From NCBI GenBank assembly GCA_963782415.1, contig CAWAJT010000007.1, positions 372,001 through 436,000 of the forward strand: DNA of 64,000 nt. The letters are read 5' to 3'. Shown here piece by piece: positions 33,964 to 42,498 of the stretch (position 1 is its first letter; the number at the start of each line of letters is the position of its first letter). Under the pieces are notes generated by a model. That model was given only the letters and a program-made list of their open reading frames with translations, ran no database searches and was not told the origin of the DNA. The stretch is from Bog-473 sp963782415. GTDB lineage: Bacteria > Actinomycetota > Acidimicrobiia > Acidimicrobiales > RAAP-2. Made by a program: the position numbers and the translations under genes.

Positions 33964-34766
33964 CGGCCGAGCAGCTTCCCGATGGCGATGGAGAGGAAGT
34001 AGAAGACGATCAGGGGGATGGCGAGCGCGAACATGGAGAACGGGTCCGAGCTGGGGGTGAAGACGGCGGCGATGACCACAATGATGATGACCGCCCAGCG
34101 CCAGGTGCGGAGGAGGCGTGCCGGCGTGACCACGCGCGCCAGCTCCAGCGACACGAGGACCACGGGGAACTCGAAGGTCAGTCCGAAGATCGTCATCATC
34201 AACAAAATGAGGCCCAGGTACGGGATGGGGTCGTAGATCGCCTGCAGGTTGGGGCCACCGACGGATTTCAGCCAGCCCAGTGCGTGGGGCAGCGTGACGT
34301 AGGCCGTGAGCGCACCGAGGAGGAAGAGCACGAAGGCGCTCAGGACGAACGGGATGGCGTACTTGCGCTCCCTCGCCTTGAGGCCGGGCGTGACGAAGCG
34401 CCAGACCTGGAACAGAATGATGGGTGATGCCAGCACGAGGCCGCCGAAGAGCGCGATCTTGACCCGAAGGGACAGCCCGTCGAGCGGTGAGGTGACGAAC
34501 AGCTGGCAGCTGCCGTTGGATGCGATGAGGAGCGACGAGGTTCCCTTTGCGGTGTGGTGCTTGGTCGTCGCCTCAACGCTGCACAGCGGGTGCAGCAAGA
34601 AATTCAAGATCGGCTCGTAGGCGAACACAGCGATGGTGGCCGCAACCACGAACGCGATGACGCAGATGATCACGCGGTGTCGCAATTCGCCGAGGTGCTC
34701 CCCCAGCGTCATGTTGTCCGGGGACGGGCGGTTCTTCCATTTGCCCGTGAAGGGAAGCGTCACCAC
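33960..34766 (-). CDS. tatC: Twin-arginine translocase subunit TatC
   Basis: The 268-residue protein has six membrane segments. It begins with the conserved cytoplasmic sequence MTLGEHLGELRHRVII (19-34). The GLTFEFPVVLVSLELARVV stretch carries the conserved FE(F/L)P motif. TatC recognises twin-arginine signal peptides and forms the core of the folded-protein export channel with TatA. It is followed by helY with a 4-base overlap and preceded by tatA across 10 bases. An extended first periplasmic loop (about 60-95, with two Cys) is seen, as in other actinobacteria. Confidence 0.95.
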   Translation of the reverse strand: MVTLPFTGKWKNRPSPDNMTLGEHLGELRHRVIICVIAFVVAATIAVFAYEPILNFLLHPLCSVEATTKHHTAKGTSSLLIASNGSCQLFVTSPLDGLSLRVKIALFGGLVLASPIILFQVWRFVTPGLKARERKYAIPFVLSAFVLFLLGALTAYVTLPHALGWLKSVGGPNLQAIYDPIPYLGLILLMMTIFGLTFEFPVVLVSLELARVVTPARLLRTWRWAVIIIVVIAAVFTPSSDPFSMFALAIPLIVFYFLSIAIGKLLGR

Positions 34767-34776
34767 GGTTGCCTGC

Positions 34777-35319
34777 TCAGTTCAGGGTCGGGTCGCCGGG
34801 GACGATCACGCCCGGTGCCTTGGGAGCCGGTTCGGGCTGGTCGGTGCGGATCGTTGCCGCTGTCGGCGGCGTCTCGGCGGCCACGGGTTTGGCCGTCGGA
34901 GCGGGCGGGTCAGGAGTGTTGGCGTGATCGGTATCGCCGGTGCCGTTGCCGTCGCTCCCTCCCGTGCTGTTGGTCGCCGCCAGCGGCCCGTTCGCTCGGT
35001 CCATCACGGGGGGTTGAAACGACCCGTCTGGCAATTCGCCACCGGCCTCCGCTCCCCCGTCCTCGCTGTTCTCGGGCGACATGTTCGACAGGTGGTTGAG
35101 CAAGGCCGAGGGTGAGCGGGCCAAGCGGGCGATCTCCGATGTCGGTGGTAGGTCCGGCATGGTGTTGCGCACCTCGGACTCCATCCGGTGCCGGAACTCG
35201 TTGAAGGAACGCCAGGCCCCCCCGAGTTGCCGTGCCACCTGGGGCAGGCGATCGGGGCCCAGCAGGATGATGGCGACCACGCCGATCACGAGCAGCTTGC
35301 CTGGGTCGAGATTGAACAT
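34777..35319 (-). CDS. tatA: Tat translocase subunit TatA/TatB
   Basis: The 180-residue protein begins MFNLDPGKLLVIGVVAIILLGPDRLPQ: a short membrane segment, the LGPDRLP hinge, and an amphipathic helix (VARQLGGAWRSFNEFRHRM). The hinge Pro and the long Pro/Thr/Gly-rich tail (about 70-180) make it more like TatB than TatA, though actinobacterial annotation mixes the two. It joins TatC to export folded proteins. In mycobacteria pafB and pafC lie between pafA and tatA; here only 22 bases separate this gene from pafA. Confidence 0.88.
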   Translation of the reverse strand: MFNLDPGKLLVIGVVAIILLGPDRLPQVARQLGGAWRSFNEFRHRMESEVRNTMPDLPPTSEIARLARSPSALLNHLSNMSPENSEDGGAEAGGELPDGSFQPPVMDRANGPLAATNSTGGSDGNGTGDTDHANTPDPPAPTAKPVAAETPPTAATIRTDQPEPAPKAPGVIVPGDPTLN

Positions 35320-35341
35320 GTGCCTTCACTCTACGGTGCCG

Positions 35342-36700
35342 CTACAAGGATTGGATGAGCCGCTCGACCCGCTCATCGTGGGATTTGAAGGGGTCCTTCA
35401 AGAGCACGGTGCGTTGGGCCTGGTCGTTCAGCTTGAGGTGGACCCAGTCCACCGTGAAGTCACGCCGGCGCTCCTTGGCGCGCTTGACGAAGGCGCCGCG
35501 CAGGCGGGCCCGCGTCGTCTCCGGAGGCTTCGTCATGGCCTCGGTGATGGCGTCGTCGGTGCACGTCCGGTCCATCTCGTCGCGCTGCTGCAGCTTGTAG
35601 AAGAGGCCGCGGCTGCGGTCGACGTCGTGGTACATGAGGTCGATCATCGCCACCTTGGGATGCGAGAGCGAGACGTCGTGGCGCGCCCGCATCTGCTCGA
35701 CGAGGCGATGCTTGGCCACCCAATCGCACTCGCGCCACAGCGATGTCGGGTCTGCCTCCAGGCCCTTGAGGCAGTGCTCCCACATGTCGAGGGCGCGGTC
35801 CTCCTCGGGTGAAAGGCCGCGCCGATCGCGGAACTTCAGGGCTCGCTCGAGGTACTCGATCTGAATATCGAGGGCGCGCATCTCGCGGCCATTGGCCAGG
35901 CGCACGCGTCGCTGGCAGGTGATGTCATGGCTGATCTCGCGGATGGCCCGGATCGGATTCTCCAAAGTGAGGTCGCGCAGCACCGTCGAGGAATCCTCCA
36001 ACATGGCAAGGAGGATGGACGTGGTGCCGACCTTCAGGAAGGTGGCGTACTCGCTCATGTTGGAGTCGCCGACGATCACGTGTAGGCGGCGGAAGCGTTC
36101 GGCGTCCGCGTGGGGCTCGTCGCGCGTGTTGATGATGGGTCGGCTGCGGGTCGTGGCCGAGGACACGCCCTCCCAGATGTGCTCGGCGCGCTGGCTCAGG
36201 CAGAACACGGCACCCCGGGCCGTCTGCAACACCTTTCCGGCGCCGGCGTAAATCTGGCGCGAGACGAGGAAGGGGATCAGCACCTCGGTGTAGCGGTTGA
36301 ATTCGTCGTTCCGCTCAGTGAGATAATTCTCGTGGCAGCCGTAGGAGTTTCCGACCGAGTCGGTGTTGTTCTTGAAGAGGTAGACCTCGCCGCGGATGCC
36401 TTCTTCCCGCAGGCGCGCCTGCGCGCCGGTCACGAGTTGAGCAAGAATCCACTCCCCTGCCTTGTCGTGCACGACGACATCGCCGATGCGGTCGCACTCG
36501 GGGGTGGCGTACTCGGGATGGCTCCCGACGTCGAGATACAGCCGGGCACCGTTCTCCAAGAAGACGTTCGACGATCGCCCCCACGAGACGACGCGCCTGA
36601 ACAGATAACGGGCAACTTCGTCGGGACTGAGGCGACGCTGCCCGCGCAGCGTGAAGGTCACCCCATATTCATTCTCGATCCCGAAGATGCGACGCTCCAC
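35342..36700 (-). CDS. pafA: Pup-protein ligase
   Basis: PafA joins the C-terminal Glu of Pup to Lys side chains of proteins bound for the proteasome. This 453-residue member of the glutamine-synthetase-like carboxylate-amine ligases starts VERRIFGIENEYGVTF, where the GIENEYG motif holds metal/ATP-binding Glu. Other blocks are ENGARLYLDVGSHPEYATPE, FKNNTDSVGNSYGCHENYL and IINTRDEPHAD. PafA is told from Dop by the absence of the extra Dop loop and by gene order. The start was set at GTG 36700; the frame runs longer but without similarity. It follows prcA by 20 bases. Confidence 0.93.
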   Translation of the reverse strand: MERRIFGIENEYGVTFTLRGQRRLSPDEVARYLFRRVVSWGRSSNVFLENGARLYLDVGSHPEYATPECDRIGDVVVHDKAGEWILAQLVTGAQARLREEGIRGEVYLFKNNTDSVGNSYGCHENYLTERNDEFNRYTEVLIPFLVSRQIYAGAGKVLQTARGAVFCLSQRAEHIWEGVSSATTRSRPIINTRDEPHADAERFRRLHVIVGDSNMSEYATFLKVGTTSILLAMLEDSSTVLRDLTLENPIRAIREISHDITCQRRVRLANGREMRALDIQIEYLERALKFRDRRGLSPEEDRALDMWEHCLKGLEADPTSLWRECDWVAKHRLVEQMRARHDVSLSHPKVAMIDLMYHDVDRSRGLFYKLQQRDEMDRTCTDDAITEAMTKPPETTRARLRGAFVKRAKERRRDFTVDWVHLKLNDQAQRTVLLKDPFKSHDERVERLIQSL

Positions 36701-36720
36701 GAGGCCAACCGTACAGCCGC

Positions 36721-37395
36721 CTATGCCAGCAGCTGCGCCAGCTCCCCTTCTTCGATGCGCCGGAAGGTGCGCCGCCCGTTTCCGCGGCTCAAAATGGCGG
36801 CTTCGAGGTCCGCGGCCCCGAGCGTGCGGTCGGGGCCGGCCAGAGCGTCCGTCGTCGCTTTTACGGCGGCGGCCAGGTCCCAGTCGGCCTGCCACGCTGC
36901 GCCGACGCGCTCGGCGATGGTCTCGGCGTCGCCCCCGAGCACGGCGAAGCGATCCTCGTCTGTGATCGTGCCCTCGTAGGCGATGTGATACAGCTGGCTC
37001 TCACCTTCGCTACCCAGCTCGGCCACGAGGATCTCGACTTCCAACGGCTTCATTTCGTGGGTGAACACGTTGCCGAGATACTGCGCATACAGGTTCGCCA
37101 GTGAGCGGGCATCGACATCCTCGCGGCTGTAGGCGTACCCCTTGGTGTCGGCGTGCCGCACGCCCGCCACGCGAAGCTGGTCGTACTCGTTGTACTTTCC
37201 GACGCCACCGAACGCGATGCGGTCGTAGATCTCGCTGATCTTGTGCAAGGTGCGCGATGGGTTCTCGGCCACGATGGCAATGCCGATGTCATAGGTCGTG
37301 GCGACGAGCGAGCGGCCCCGGGCAATGCCCTTCTGCGCGTACTCGGCCCGGTCCTTCATGACCTGCTCGGGCGCCACGTAGTACGGCATGCTCAT
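36721..37395 (-). CDS. prcA: Proteasome alpha subunit
   Basis: PrcA forms the outer gating rings of the 20S core. The 224-residue protein starts MSMPYYVAPEQVMKDRAEYAQKG, the alpha N-terminal gate segment followed by helix H0, then GRSLVATTYDIGIAIVAEN and HKISEIYDRIAFGGVG. It has no N-terminal Thr and so is not catalytic. The C-terminal stretch (LEAAILSRGNGRRTFRRIEE) is typical of actinobacterial PrcA. Its ATG overlaps the prcB stop (ATGA), consistent with equal production of the two subunits. Confidence 0.96.
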   Translation of the reverse strand: MSMPYYVAPEQVMKDRAEYAQKGIARGRSLVATTYDIGIAIVAENPSRTLHKISEIYDRIAFGGVGKYNEYDQLRVAGVRHADTKGYAYSREDVDARSLANLYAQYLGNVFTHEMKPLEVEILVAELGSEGESQLYHIAYEGTITDEDRFAVLGGDAETIAERVGAAWQADWDLAAAVKATTDALAGPDRTLGAADLEAAILSRGNGRRTFRRIEEGELAQLLA

Positions 37396-38195
37396 TGCGC
37401 ACGCTCCGCCTGTCGGCGGGCGACGAGGGCGCCGAAACGCTCCGCCACCTCGTCCTCGGGGACCTCGCGGTACCCCGCGGCGTCGACGAGGGCGATGATC
37501 GGGTAGATGCCACGCACCAGGTCGGGACCGCCGGTGGCGGAGTCCTCGTCCGCGGCGTCGTAGAGCGACTGGATCGCCAGGTCGACCGCCTCGTCACGGG
37601 CCAGCCCCTCGCGCCAGCCGAGCTTGATCGTGCTGCGCGCATCGCGCCCGCCCGAGCCGGTGGCCTGGAAGTCGGTGTCTTCGTAATGGCCGCCCGTGAC
37701 GTCGTAGTTGAAGATGCGGCCGGTCTCGCGGGAGGTGTCGAACCCGGCGAAGAGCGGGACGACGGCCAGGCCCTGCATGGCCAGGGGCAGGTGCTGGCGC
37801 ACCATCTGGGCCAGCTGGTTGGCCTTGCCCTCCAAGGAGAGCGTCGCGCCCTCGACCTTCTCGTAGTGCTCGAGCTGGACCTGGAACAGGCGCACCATCT
37901 CAATGGCCATGCCCGCGGTGCCGGCGATGGCGACGGCCGAGTAGCGGTCGGCCGGGAAGACCTTCTGCATGGCGTGGTGGGCGATGATATTGCCGGCCGT
38001 GGCCCGGCGGTCGCCGGCCATCACCACGCCGTCGGCGTAGCGCAGGGCGACCACGGTCGTGCCGTGGGGTGCCTGCACCGGGCTCAACGGTTCGAGCGCG
38101 AGCGCCGGCGCATCGGCCTGGGCGGACGTCAGCCGCAGGAGGCCGACGAAGTCCGGGCCCGGATCACGTTCCGGGGGAAACAGCGGAAGCGCCAC
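37392..38195 (-). CDS. prcB: Proteasome beta subunit (catalytic)
   Basis: PrcB carries the peptidase activity of the 20S core. The 267-residue precursor has a 45-residue propeptide ending in APHG. Autocleavage leaves Thr46 (TTVVALRYADGVVMAGDRRAT) as the N-terminal nucleophile. Asp and Lys of the site lie in MAGDRRAT and in the following strand, and SGGRD-type residues are seen in GSGGRDARSTIK. It starts six bases after pup ends and overlaps prcA. The GTG start is used. Confidence 0.96.
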   Translation of the reverse strand: MALPLFPPERDPGPDFVGLLRLTSAQADAPALALEPLSPVQAPHGTTVVALRYADGVVMAGDRRATAGNIIAHHAMQKVFPADRYSAVAIAGTAGMAIEMVRLFQVQLEHYEKVEGATLSLEGKANQLAQMVRQHLPLAMQGLAVVPLFAGFDTSRETGRIFNYDVTGGHYEDTDFQATGSGGRDARSTIKLGWREGLARDEAVDLAIQSLYDAADEDSATGGPDLVRGIYPIIALVDAAGYREVPEDEVAERFGALVARRQAERAQ

Positions 38196-38201
38196 GGGGG
38201 G

Positions 38202-38408
38202 CTACTGCCCGCCCTTTTGCACATAGTTCCGCACGAACTCTTCGGCGTTGTCCTCGAGCACCTCGTCGATTTCGTCGAGGAGGTCGTCGAGCTCGGCCTT
38301 GATCTTCTCGCCGCGCTCGGAGCCGGCAGGAGTGGCCTCTTCGACCTCGGTGTCGGTCTCGGTTGATCGCGATCCCGAGCCTTTCCTCTTCTGTTCTTGT
38401 TCTGCCAT
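38202..38408 (-). CDS. pup: Prokaryotic ubiquitin-like protein Pup
   Basis: The 68-residue, strongly charged, mostly disordered protein ends NYVQKGGQ. The last residue is Gln, so Dop must deamidate it to Glu before PafA can attach it. The C-terminal half (KIKAELDDLLDEIDEVLEDN) is the helix that coils with the Arc/Mpa ATPase. It lies between dop and prcB, its usual place, 39 bases after dop. Confidence 0.97.
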   Translation of the reverse strand: MAEQEQKRKGSGSRSTETDTEVEEATPAGSERGEKIKAELDDLLDEIDEVLEDNAEEFVRNYVQKGGQ

Positions 38409-38447
38409 CGTTCCGTGTCCCCGTCCTGTGGAGCTTGCGTTCTTCGC

Positions 38448-39941
38448 CTACGAGTTCAGCCGGGTGAGCAGGTCCGCCGGTCCTGTGCTCTGCGCCAGGA
38501 GTTCGCCGGTGTGCTCGGCTGTTCCCTTGAGGGGGTCCATCATAGGGACGCGCCGCAACGGGTCTGCGCCGATGTCGAACACCAGAGAATCCCAGTTGGC
38601 GGTCACAACGGCGTCGGGCCAGCGGGCCAGGCACTTACCCCTGAACCAGGCCCGCGTCCCTGTCGGGGGCTCTCCCACGGCCCTGGCCACCTGCGCCGGC
38701 GTCACCAGTGTCTGCATCTCGAGTCGCCCGAAGACGGATTTGTCCGGCCTGAGGTCGTGGTACTGCAACGCCAGTGCGGCGACCCGGGGATCTTTCCACC
38801 CGCACGAGTGCCGGTCCTGATAGGCGAGCAGCAGCTCCCGCTTGGCCACCCAGTCCAATGTGTCGGCCAACGTCGCCGGATCGGTCTCGAGGCCCGTGAG
38901 GACGGCTTCCCAGCGTTCCATGACCAGGGCACCGACCGTGCCGTCGTCGCCCAGGGCAGCCAGCCCCCATTCCTCGACGTACTTGCGGGCGGCGCCGAAG
39001 ATCTCCCACTGCATCTCGAGGGCCGTCGCCGTCGTGCCGTCGCTCAGAGCGAGCGGGCGGGTCAAGGTCAGGTCCGCCGACACCTGGTGTAGTGCGCGCA
39101 CGGGGTCCGAGAGCGAGAGGTCGCGCGTCGGCCCCGCCTCGTCCTCGACCATGGCCAGCACGATCGCCGTGGTGCCGACCTTGAGGAACGTCGCGACCTG
39201 CGACAAATTCGCGTCGCCGACGATCACGTGCAAGCGTCGGAATCGCTTGGGGTCGGCGTGCGGCTCGTCGCGCGTGTTGACGATGGGCCGCTTGAGCGTC
39301 GTCTCGAGGCCGACGATCTCCTCGAAGAACTCGGCGCGCTGTGACAGCTGGTACTCAACGGTGTCCGCATCGAGCGCGGCTGTCTCCGTGCCCACCTTGC
39401 CCGATCCTGTGAAGAGCGTGCGCGTGACGAAGTGGGGCACGACGCCCTCGATCACCTTGGTGAAGGGGACAGCGCGGTCCATCATGTAGTTCTCGTGGCA
39501 GCCGTAGGAGTTGCCCTTGCCGTCCGAGTTGTTCTTGTGCACAATCGGAGCCGGCTGATCGGGGATGCGCAGGGCGGCCGCCACCATGGAGCGCTTCAAC
39601 ACCTCCTCGCCCGCTTTGTCGTAGACGAGGCACTCCAGGGGCGTCAGGCACTCGGGACTCGAGTATTCGGGGTGGGCGTGGTCCACGTAGAAGCGGGCGC
39701 CGTTGGTCAGCACCGTGTTGGCCAGGTGGGTCTCGACCATGGGGGCCAACGAACCCTCGCGGGCGAAGCCTCGCGCGTCGTTGCCCGGCGTCTCGTCTTC
39801 GAAGTCCCAGCCGATCTGCTGCTCGACGTCGGCCGCGTAGGCGTTCACGAGCACCGAGGACGCGGCAATGGGATTCTGCTCCGGACCGGCCGAATGGATG
39901 CCGTACTCGGTCTCAATGCCGCAGACCTTGGTGATGGCCAC
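38448..39941 (-). CDS. dop: Pup deamidase/depupylase
   Basis: Dop turns the C-terminal Gln of Pup into Glu and can also remove Pup from substrates. This 497-residue PafA homologue starts VCGIETEYGIHSAGPEQNPI. Further motifs are TNGARFYVDHAHPEYSSPE, HKNNSDGKGNSYGCHENYM and VNTRDEPHADPKRF. It has an additional segment after the N-terminal strand (ASSVLVNAYAADVEQQIGWD), which is where the Dop-specific loop begins, and it lies upstream of pup. The ATG at 39941 is 17 bases after the Arc ATPase gene, so the genes form one operon. Confidence 0.94.
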   Translation of the reverse strand: MAITKVCGIETEYGIHSAGPEQNPIAASSVLVNAYAADVEQQIGWDFEDETPGNDARGFAREGSLAPMVETHLANTVLTNGARFYVDHAHPEYSSPECLTPLECLVYDKAGEEVLKRSMVAAALRIPDQPAPIVHKNNSDGKGNSYGCHENYMMDRAVPFTKVIEGVVPHFVTRTLFTGSGKVGTETAALDADTVEYQLSQRAEFFEEIVGLETTLKRPIVNTRDEPHADPKRFRRLHVIVGDANLSQVATFLKVGTTAIVLAMVEDEAGPTRDLSLSDPVRALHQVSADLTLTRPLALSDGTTATALEMQWEIFGAARKYVEEWGLAALGDDGTVGALVMERWEAVLTGLETDPATLADTLDWVAKRELLLAYQDRHSCGWKDPRVAALALQYHDLRPDKSVFGRLEMQTLVTPAQVARAVGEPPTGTRAWFRGKCLARWPDAVVTANWDSLVFDIGADPLRRVPMMDPLKGTAEHTGELLAQSTGPADLLTRLNS

Positions 39942-39957
39942 GGTGCGACCCTAACTT

Positions 39958-41706
39958 CTAGAGGTACTGGCCGGTACCGACCCGCTCGATGGAACGGCCC
40001 CCGTGCACCTCACGGTCCTCGGTGAGCAGTGTGCGGACGTAGACGATGCGCTCGCCCTTCTTACCCGAGATCCGCGCCCAGTCGTCGGGATTGGTCGTGT
40101 TGGGCAGATCCTCGTTCTCTTTGTATTCCTGGCGGATCGACTCGAGCATGTCGGCGGTACGGATGCCACCGGTCTCGCCGGCGATGACCCGCTTGATGGC
40201 CAGCTTCTTGGCCCTGCGCACGATGTTTTCGATCATGGCGCCCGAGGCGAAGTCGCGGTAGTAGAGGATCTCCTTGTCGCCGTTCTGGTAGGTCACCTCC
40301 AAGAAGCGGTTGTCGTCGTCCTCGCGGTACATCTCGGCGACCGTCTTCTCAATCATGGACTGGACCGCCTTCGAGGGGTCGCCGCCACCGAGCCGCTGCA
40401 CCTCCTCGGCGTCCAGGGGCAGGTCCGGCGTGAGGTAGCGGCTGAAGATCTGCCCGGCGGCCTCCTCGTTGGGACGCTCGATCTTGATCTTCACGTCGAG
40501 GCGCCCCGGCCGCAGGATGGCGGGGTCGATCAGGTCCTCCCGGTTGGAGGCCCCGATGACGATGACATCGCGCAGGGACTCGACGCCGTCGATCTCGGCC
40601 AACAGCTGCGGCACGATCGTCGATTCCATGTCCGAGCTGATGCCGGTGCCGCGGGTGCGGAAGAGGGACTCCATCTCGTCGAAGAAGACGATGACGGGCA
40701 TGCCCTCATCGGCCTTCTCCCGGGCGCGTTGGAAGACCTGGCGGATCTGGCGCTCGGTCTCCCCCACGTACTTGTTCAACAGCTCGGGCCCCTTGATGTT
40801 GAGGAAGAAGCTGCGCACATTGTCATTGCCGGTCTTCTGCGCCACCTTCTTGGCCAGCGAGTTGGCCACAGCCTTGGCGATCAGCGTCTTGCCGCAGCCG
40901 GGCGGCCCGTACAGCAGGATCCCCTTGGGGGCGGGCAGCGAGTAGTCCACGAACAGCTCGCGATGCATGTACGGCAGCTCGACGGCATCGGTGATGGCCT
41001 CGATCTGCGTGTCCAGCCCGCCGACGTCGGCATAGGTGATGTCGGGTACCTCTTCGAGGACGAGCTCCTCGCTCTCGAGTTTGGGCAGCTTCTCAATGAG
41101 CAGCTGCGTGCGCGTGTCCATGAGGAGGGAGTCGCCGGCGCGCAGTTTCACGCCCAGCATGTCCTCGGACAGCTCGGCCACCCGCTCCTCGTCGGCCCGG
41201 GCGAAGATCACGCAGCGGCGCTTGTCCTCGAGCTGCTCCTTCAAGGTGACGACCTCGCCGGCGAACTCGCCGTCGCGCACCAGCACGACGTTCAGACTCT
41301 CGTTGAGGACGACCTCGTTCCCCTTGCGTATCGCCCCCGGATCGATGTCGGGGTGCAGGCTCACCCGCATCTTGCGGCCGCTGGAGAAGACGTCGACCGT
41401 GCCGTCCTCGTTGATGCCGAGAAAGGTGCCGTAGGCGGCGGGCGGCTGGGTGAGCTTCTCCACCTCTTCGCGCAGGGCGGCCAGCTGCTCCTTGGCCTGC
41501 TGCAGGGTGAACGTCAGCTTCTCGTTCTGCGACGTGGCCTGGGCCAGTTGGCCCTTCGACTCGAGGAGGCGCTCCTCGAGGGCCTGCACCCGCCCCGGAC
41601 TTTCCTGCAACCGGCGCCGGAGCGCGTGGATCTCGTCCTCGGCGTCGGCCAGTTCGGCGCGCAGCGCTTCGGCCTGGGCGGCGGCTTCGTCGGGAGTTGC
41701 GGTCAC
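39958..41706 (-). CDS. arc: Proteasome-associated AAA ATPase (Arc/Mpa)
   Basis: This 582-residue unfoldase feeds pupylated proteins to the 20S core. The order is coiled coil (about 1-85), OB domains (about 90-210) and AAA domain (from about 225). Walker A is GPPGCGKT (267-274), Walker B VIVFFDEMES (~331-340), followed by an Arg-rich second region of homology (NREDLIDPAILRPGR). It ends GTGQYL, matching the Gln-Tyr-x docking tail that opens the alpha gate. The start was set at GTG 41706 (VTATPDEAAAQAE), where the coiled coil begins; the frame is open beyond but overlaps the divergent promoter. Confidence 0.95.
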   Translation of the reverse strand: MTATPDEAAAQAEALRAELADAEDEIHALRRRLQESPGRVQALEERLLESKGQLAQATSQNEKLTFTLQQAKEQLAALREEVEKLTQPPAAYGTFLGINEDGTVDVFSSGRKMRVSLHPDIDPGAIRKGNEVVLNESLNVVLVRDGEFAGEVVTLKEQLEDKRRCVIFARADEERVAELSEDMLGVKLRAGDSLLMDTRTQLLIEKLPKLESEELVLEEVPDITYADVGGLDTQIEAITDAVELPYMHRELFVDYSLPAPKGILLYGPPGCGKTLIAKAVANSLAKKVAQKTGNDNVRSFFLNIKGPELLNKYVGETERQIRQVFQRAREKADEGMPVIVFFDEMESLFRTRGTGISSDMESTIVPQLLAEIDGVESLRDVIVIGASNREDLIDPAILRPGRLDVKIKIERPNEEAAGQIFSRYLTPDLPLDAEEVQRLGGGDPSKAVQSMIEKTVAEMYREDDDNRFLEVTYQNGDKEILYYRDFASGAMIENIVRRAKKLAIKRVIAGETGGIRTADMLESIRQEYKENEDLPNTTNPDDWARISGKKGERIVYVRTLLTEDREVHGGRSIERVGTGQYL

Positions 41707-41895
41707 CGATCGCCACCCTAGCCCTCGCCTCGGCGCGTTTTGCCAGCAACACAGGTGACCCCTCCATGCGCCGGTCCCCCAGGTCCGGCCGAGTACGCTG
41801 GGACTCTCCGCGCGTTCAGATTGACGGCCCGCGGGACGCCTCACTACGGTCCTCGGGACCCTCGGGCGGCTGCGACAAGGGAGAGAACAAGGCAT

Positions 41896-42132
41896 ATGAA
41901 GGTCTGGATCGACCAGGATCTCTGCACCGGCGACGGCCTCTGCGAGGAGATCGCGCCTGCCGTCTTCACCCTCCTCGACGACGGCCTCGCCTACGTGAAG
42001 GAAGAGGGCGACGTCAAGGACGACCCCGGTGGCTCGGCCGGCATGGCCGCCGTGCCCGCCGACCTCGAGGAAGCCGTCGTCGAGGCCTCCGAGGAGTGCC
42101 CCGGGGAGTGCATCTTCATCGAGCGTGACTAG
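41896..42132 (+). CDS. 3Fe-4S-type ferredoxin
   Basis: The 78-residue protein has the pattern C-x2-D-x2-C (LCTGDGLCEEIAP, residues 9-21) and a late CP (EECPGECIF). This is the three-cysteine signature of [3Fe-4S] ferredoxins that serve cytochromes P450 and related enzymes; the fourth ligand position is replaced by Asp. It is acidic as usual. ATG 41896 was chosen because the family begins MKVWIDQDLC; the upstream frame is non-coding. It is divergent from the arc gene, and its stop overlaps the end of the convergent DUF1801 gene by four bases. Confidence 0.88.
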   Translation: MKVWIDQDLCTGDGLCEEIAPAVFTLLDDGLAYVKEEGDVKDDPGGSAGMAAVPADLEEAVVEASEECPGECIFIERD

Positions 42133-42476
42133 GGCTCGAGCGCTCCACCGAGCAGCGCCCCGAGTTCCGCATCGCTGAGGCGCTCGCCGTCAGCGGGCTT
42201 GATCCGGATCGTCGCCTTGCCGCTCAGGAGCTCGGGATGGCGCTCGGCGAACCCCCCGTCGCGGTCGCGCCGCCAGCCGTAGACCGAGACGCCGTGCGCC
42301 CACACGCCGATGTTCAGCCGGCGCTTCCCGACCCGGTAGGCCGGCATGCCGTACGCGAGCGACACCTCGGCCTCGGGGTGCGCGGCCACGACGATCCCGT
42401 GGAGGCGCTCGAAGAGCGGCCGTCGCTCCGGTCCGATGCCCTCGACGTAGCTGCCGAATTCTTCGTCCATGGCCAC
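42129..42476 (-). CDS. DUF1801 domain protein
   Basis: The 115-residue protein fits the DUF1801 (YdhG-like) fold: VEGIGPERRPLFERLHGIVV, then SLAYGMPAYRVGKRRLNIGV and VSVYGWRR, with a late helix SDAELGALLGGAL. The family is thought to bind small ligands and is of unknown function. Start is GTG 42476, four bases after GAGGG; ATG 42470 is nearly as good. It lies 22 bases from the trmI stop and may be the last gene of that minus-strand unit. Confidence 0.75.
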   Translation of the reverse strand: MAMDEEFGSYVEGIGPERRPLFERLHGIVVAAHPEAEVSLAYGMPAYRVGKRRLNIGVWAHGVSVYGWRRDRDGGFAERHPELLSGKATIRIKPADGERLSDAELGALLGGALEP

Positions 42477-42498
42477 CGGTCCCTCCCCGCCCTCGGTG

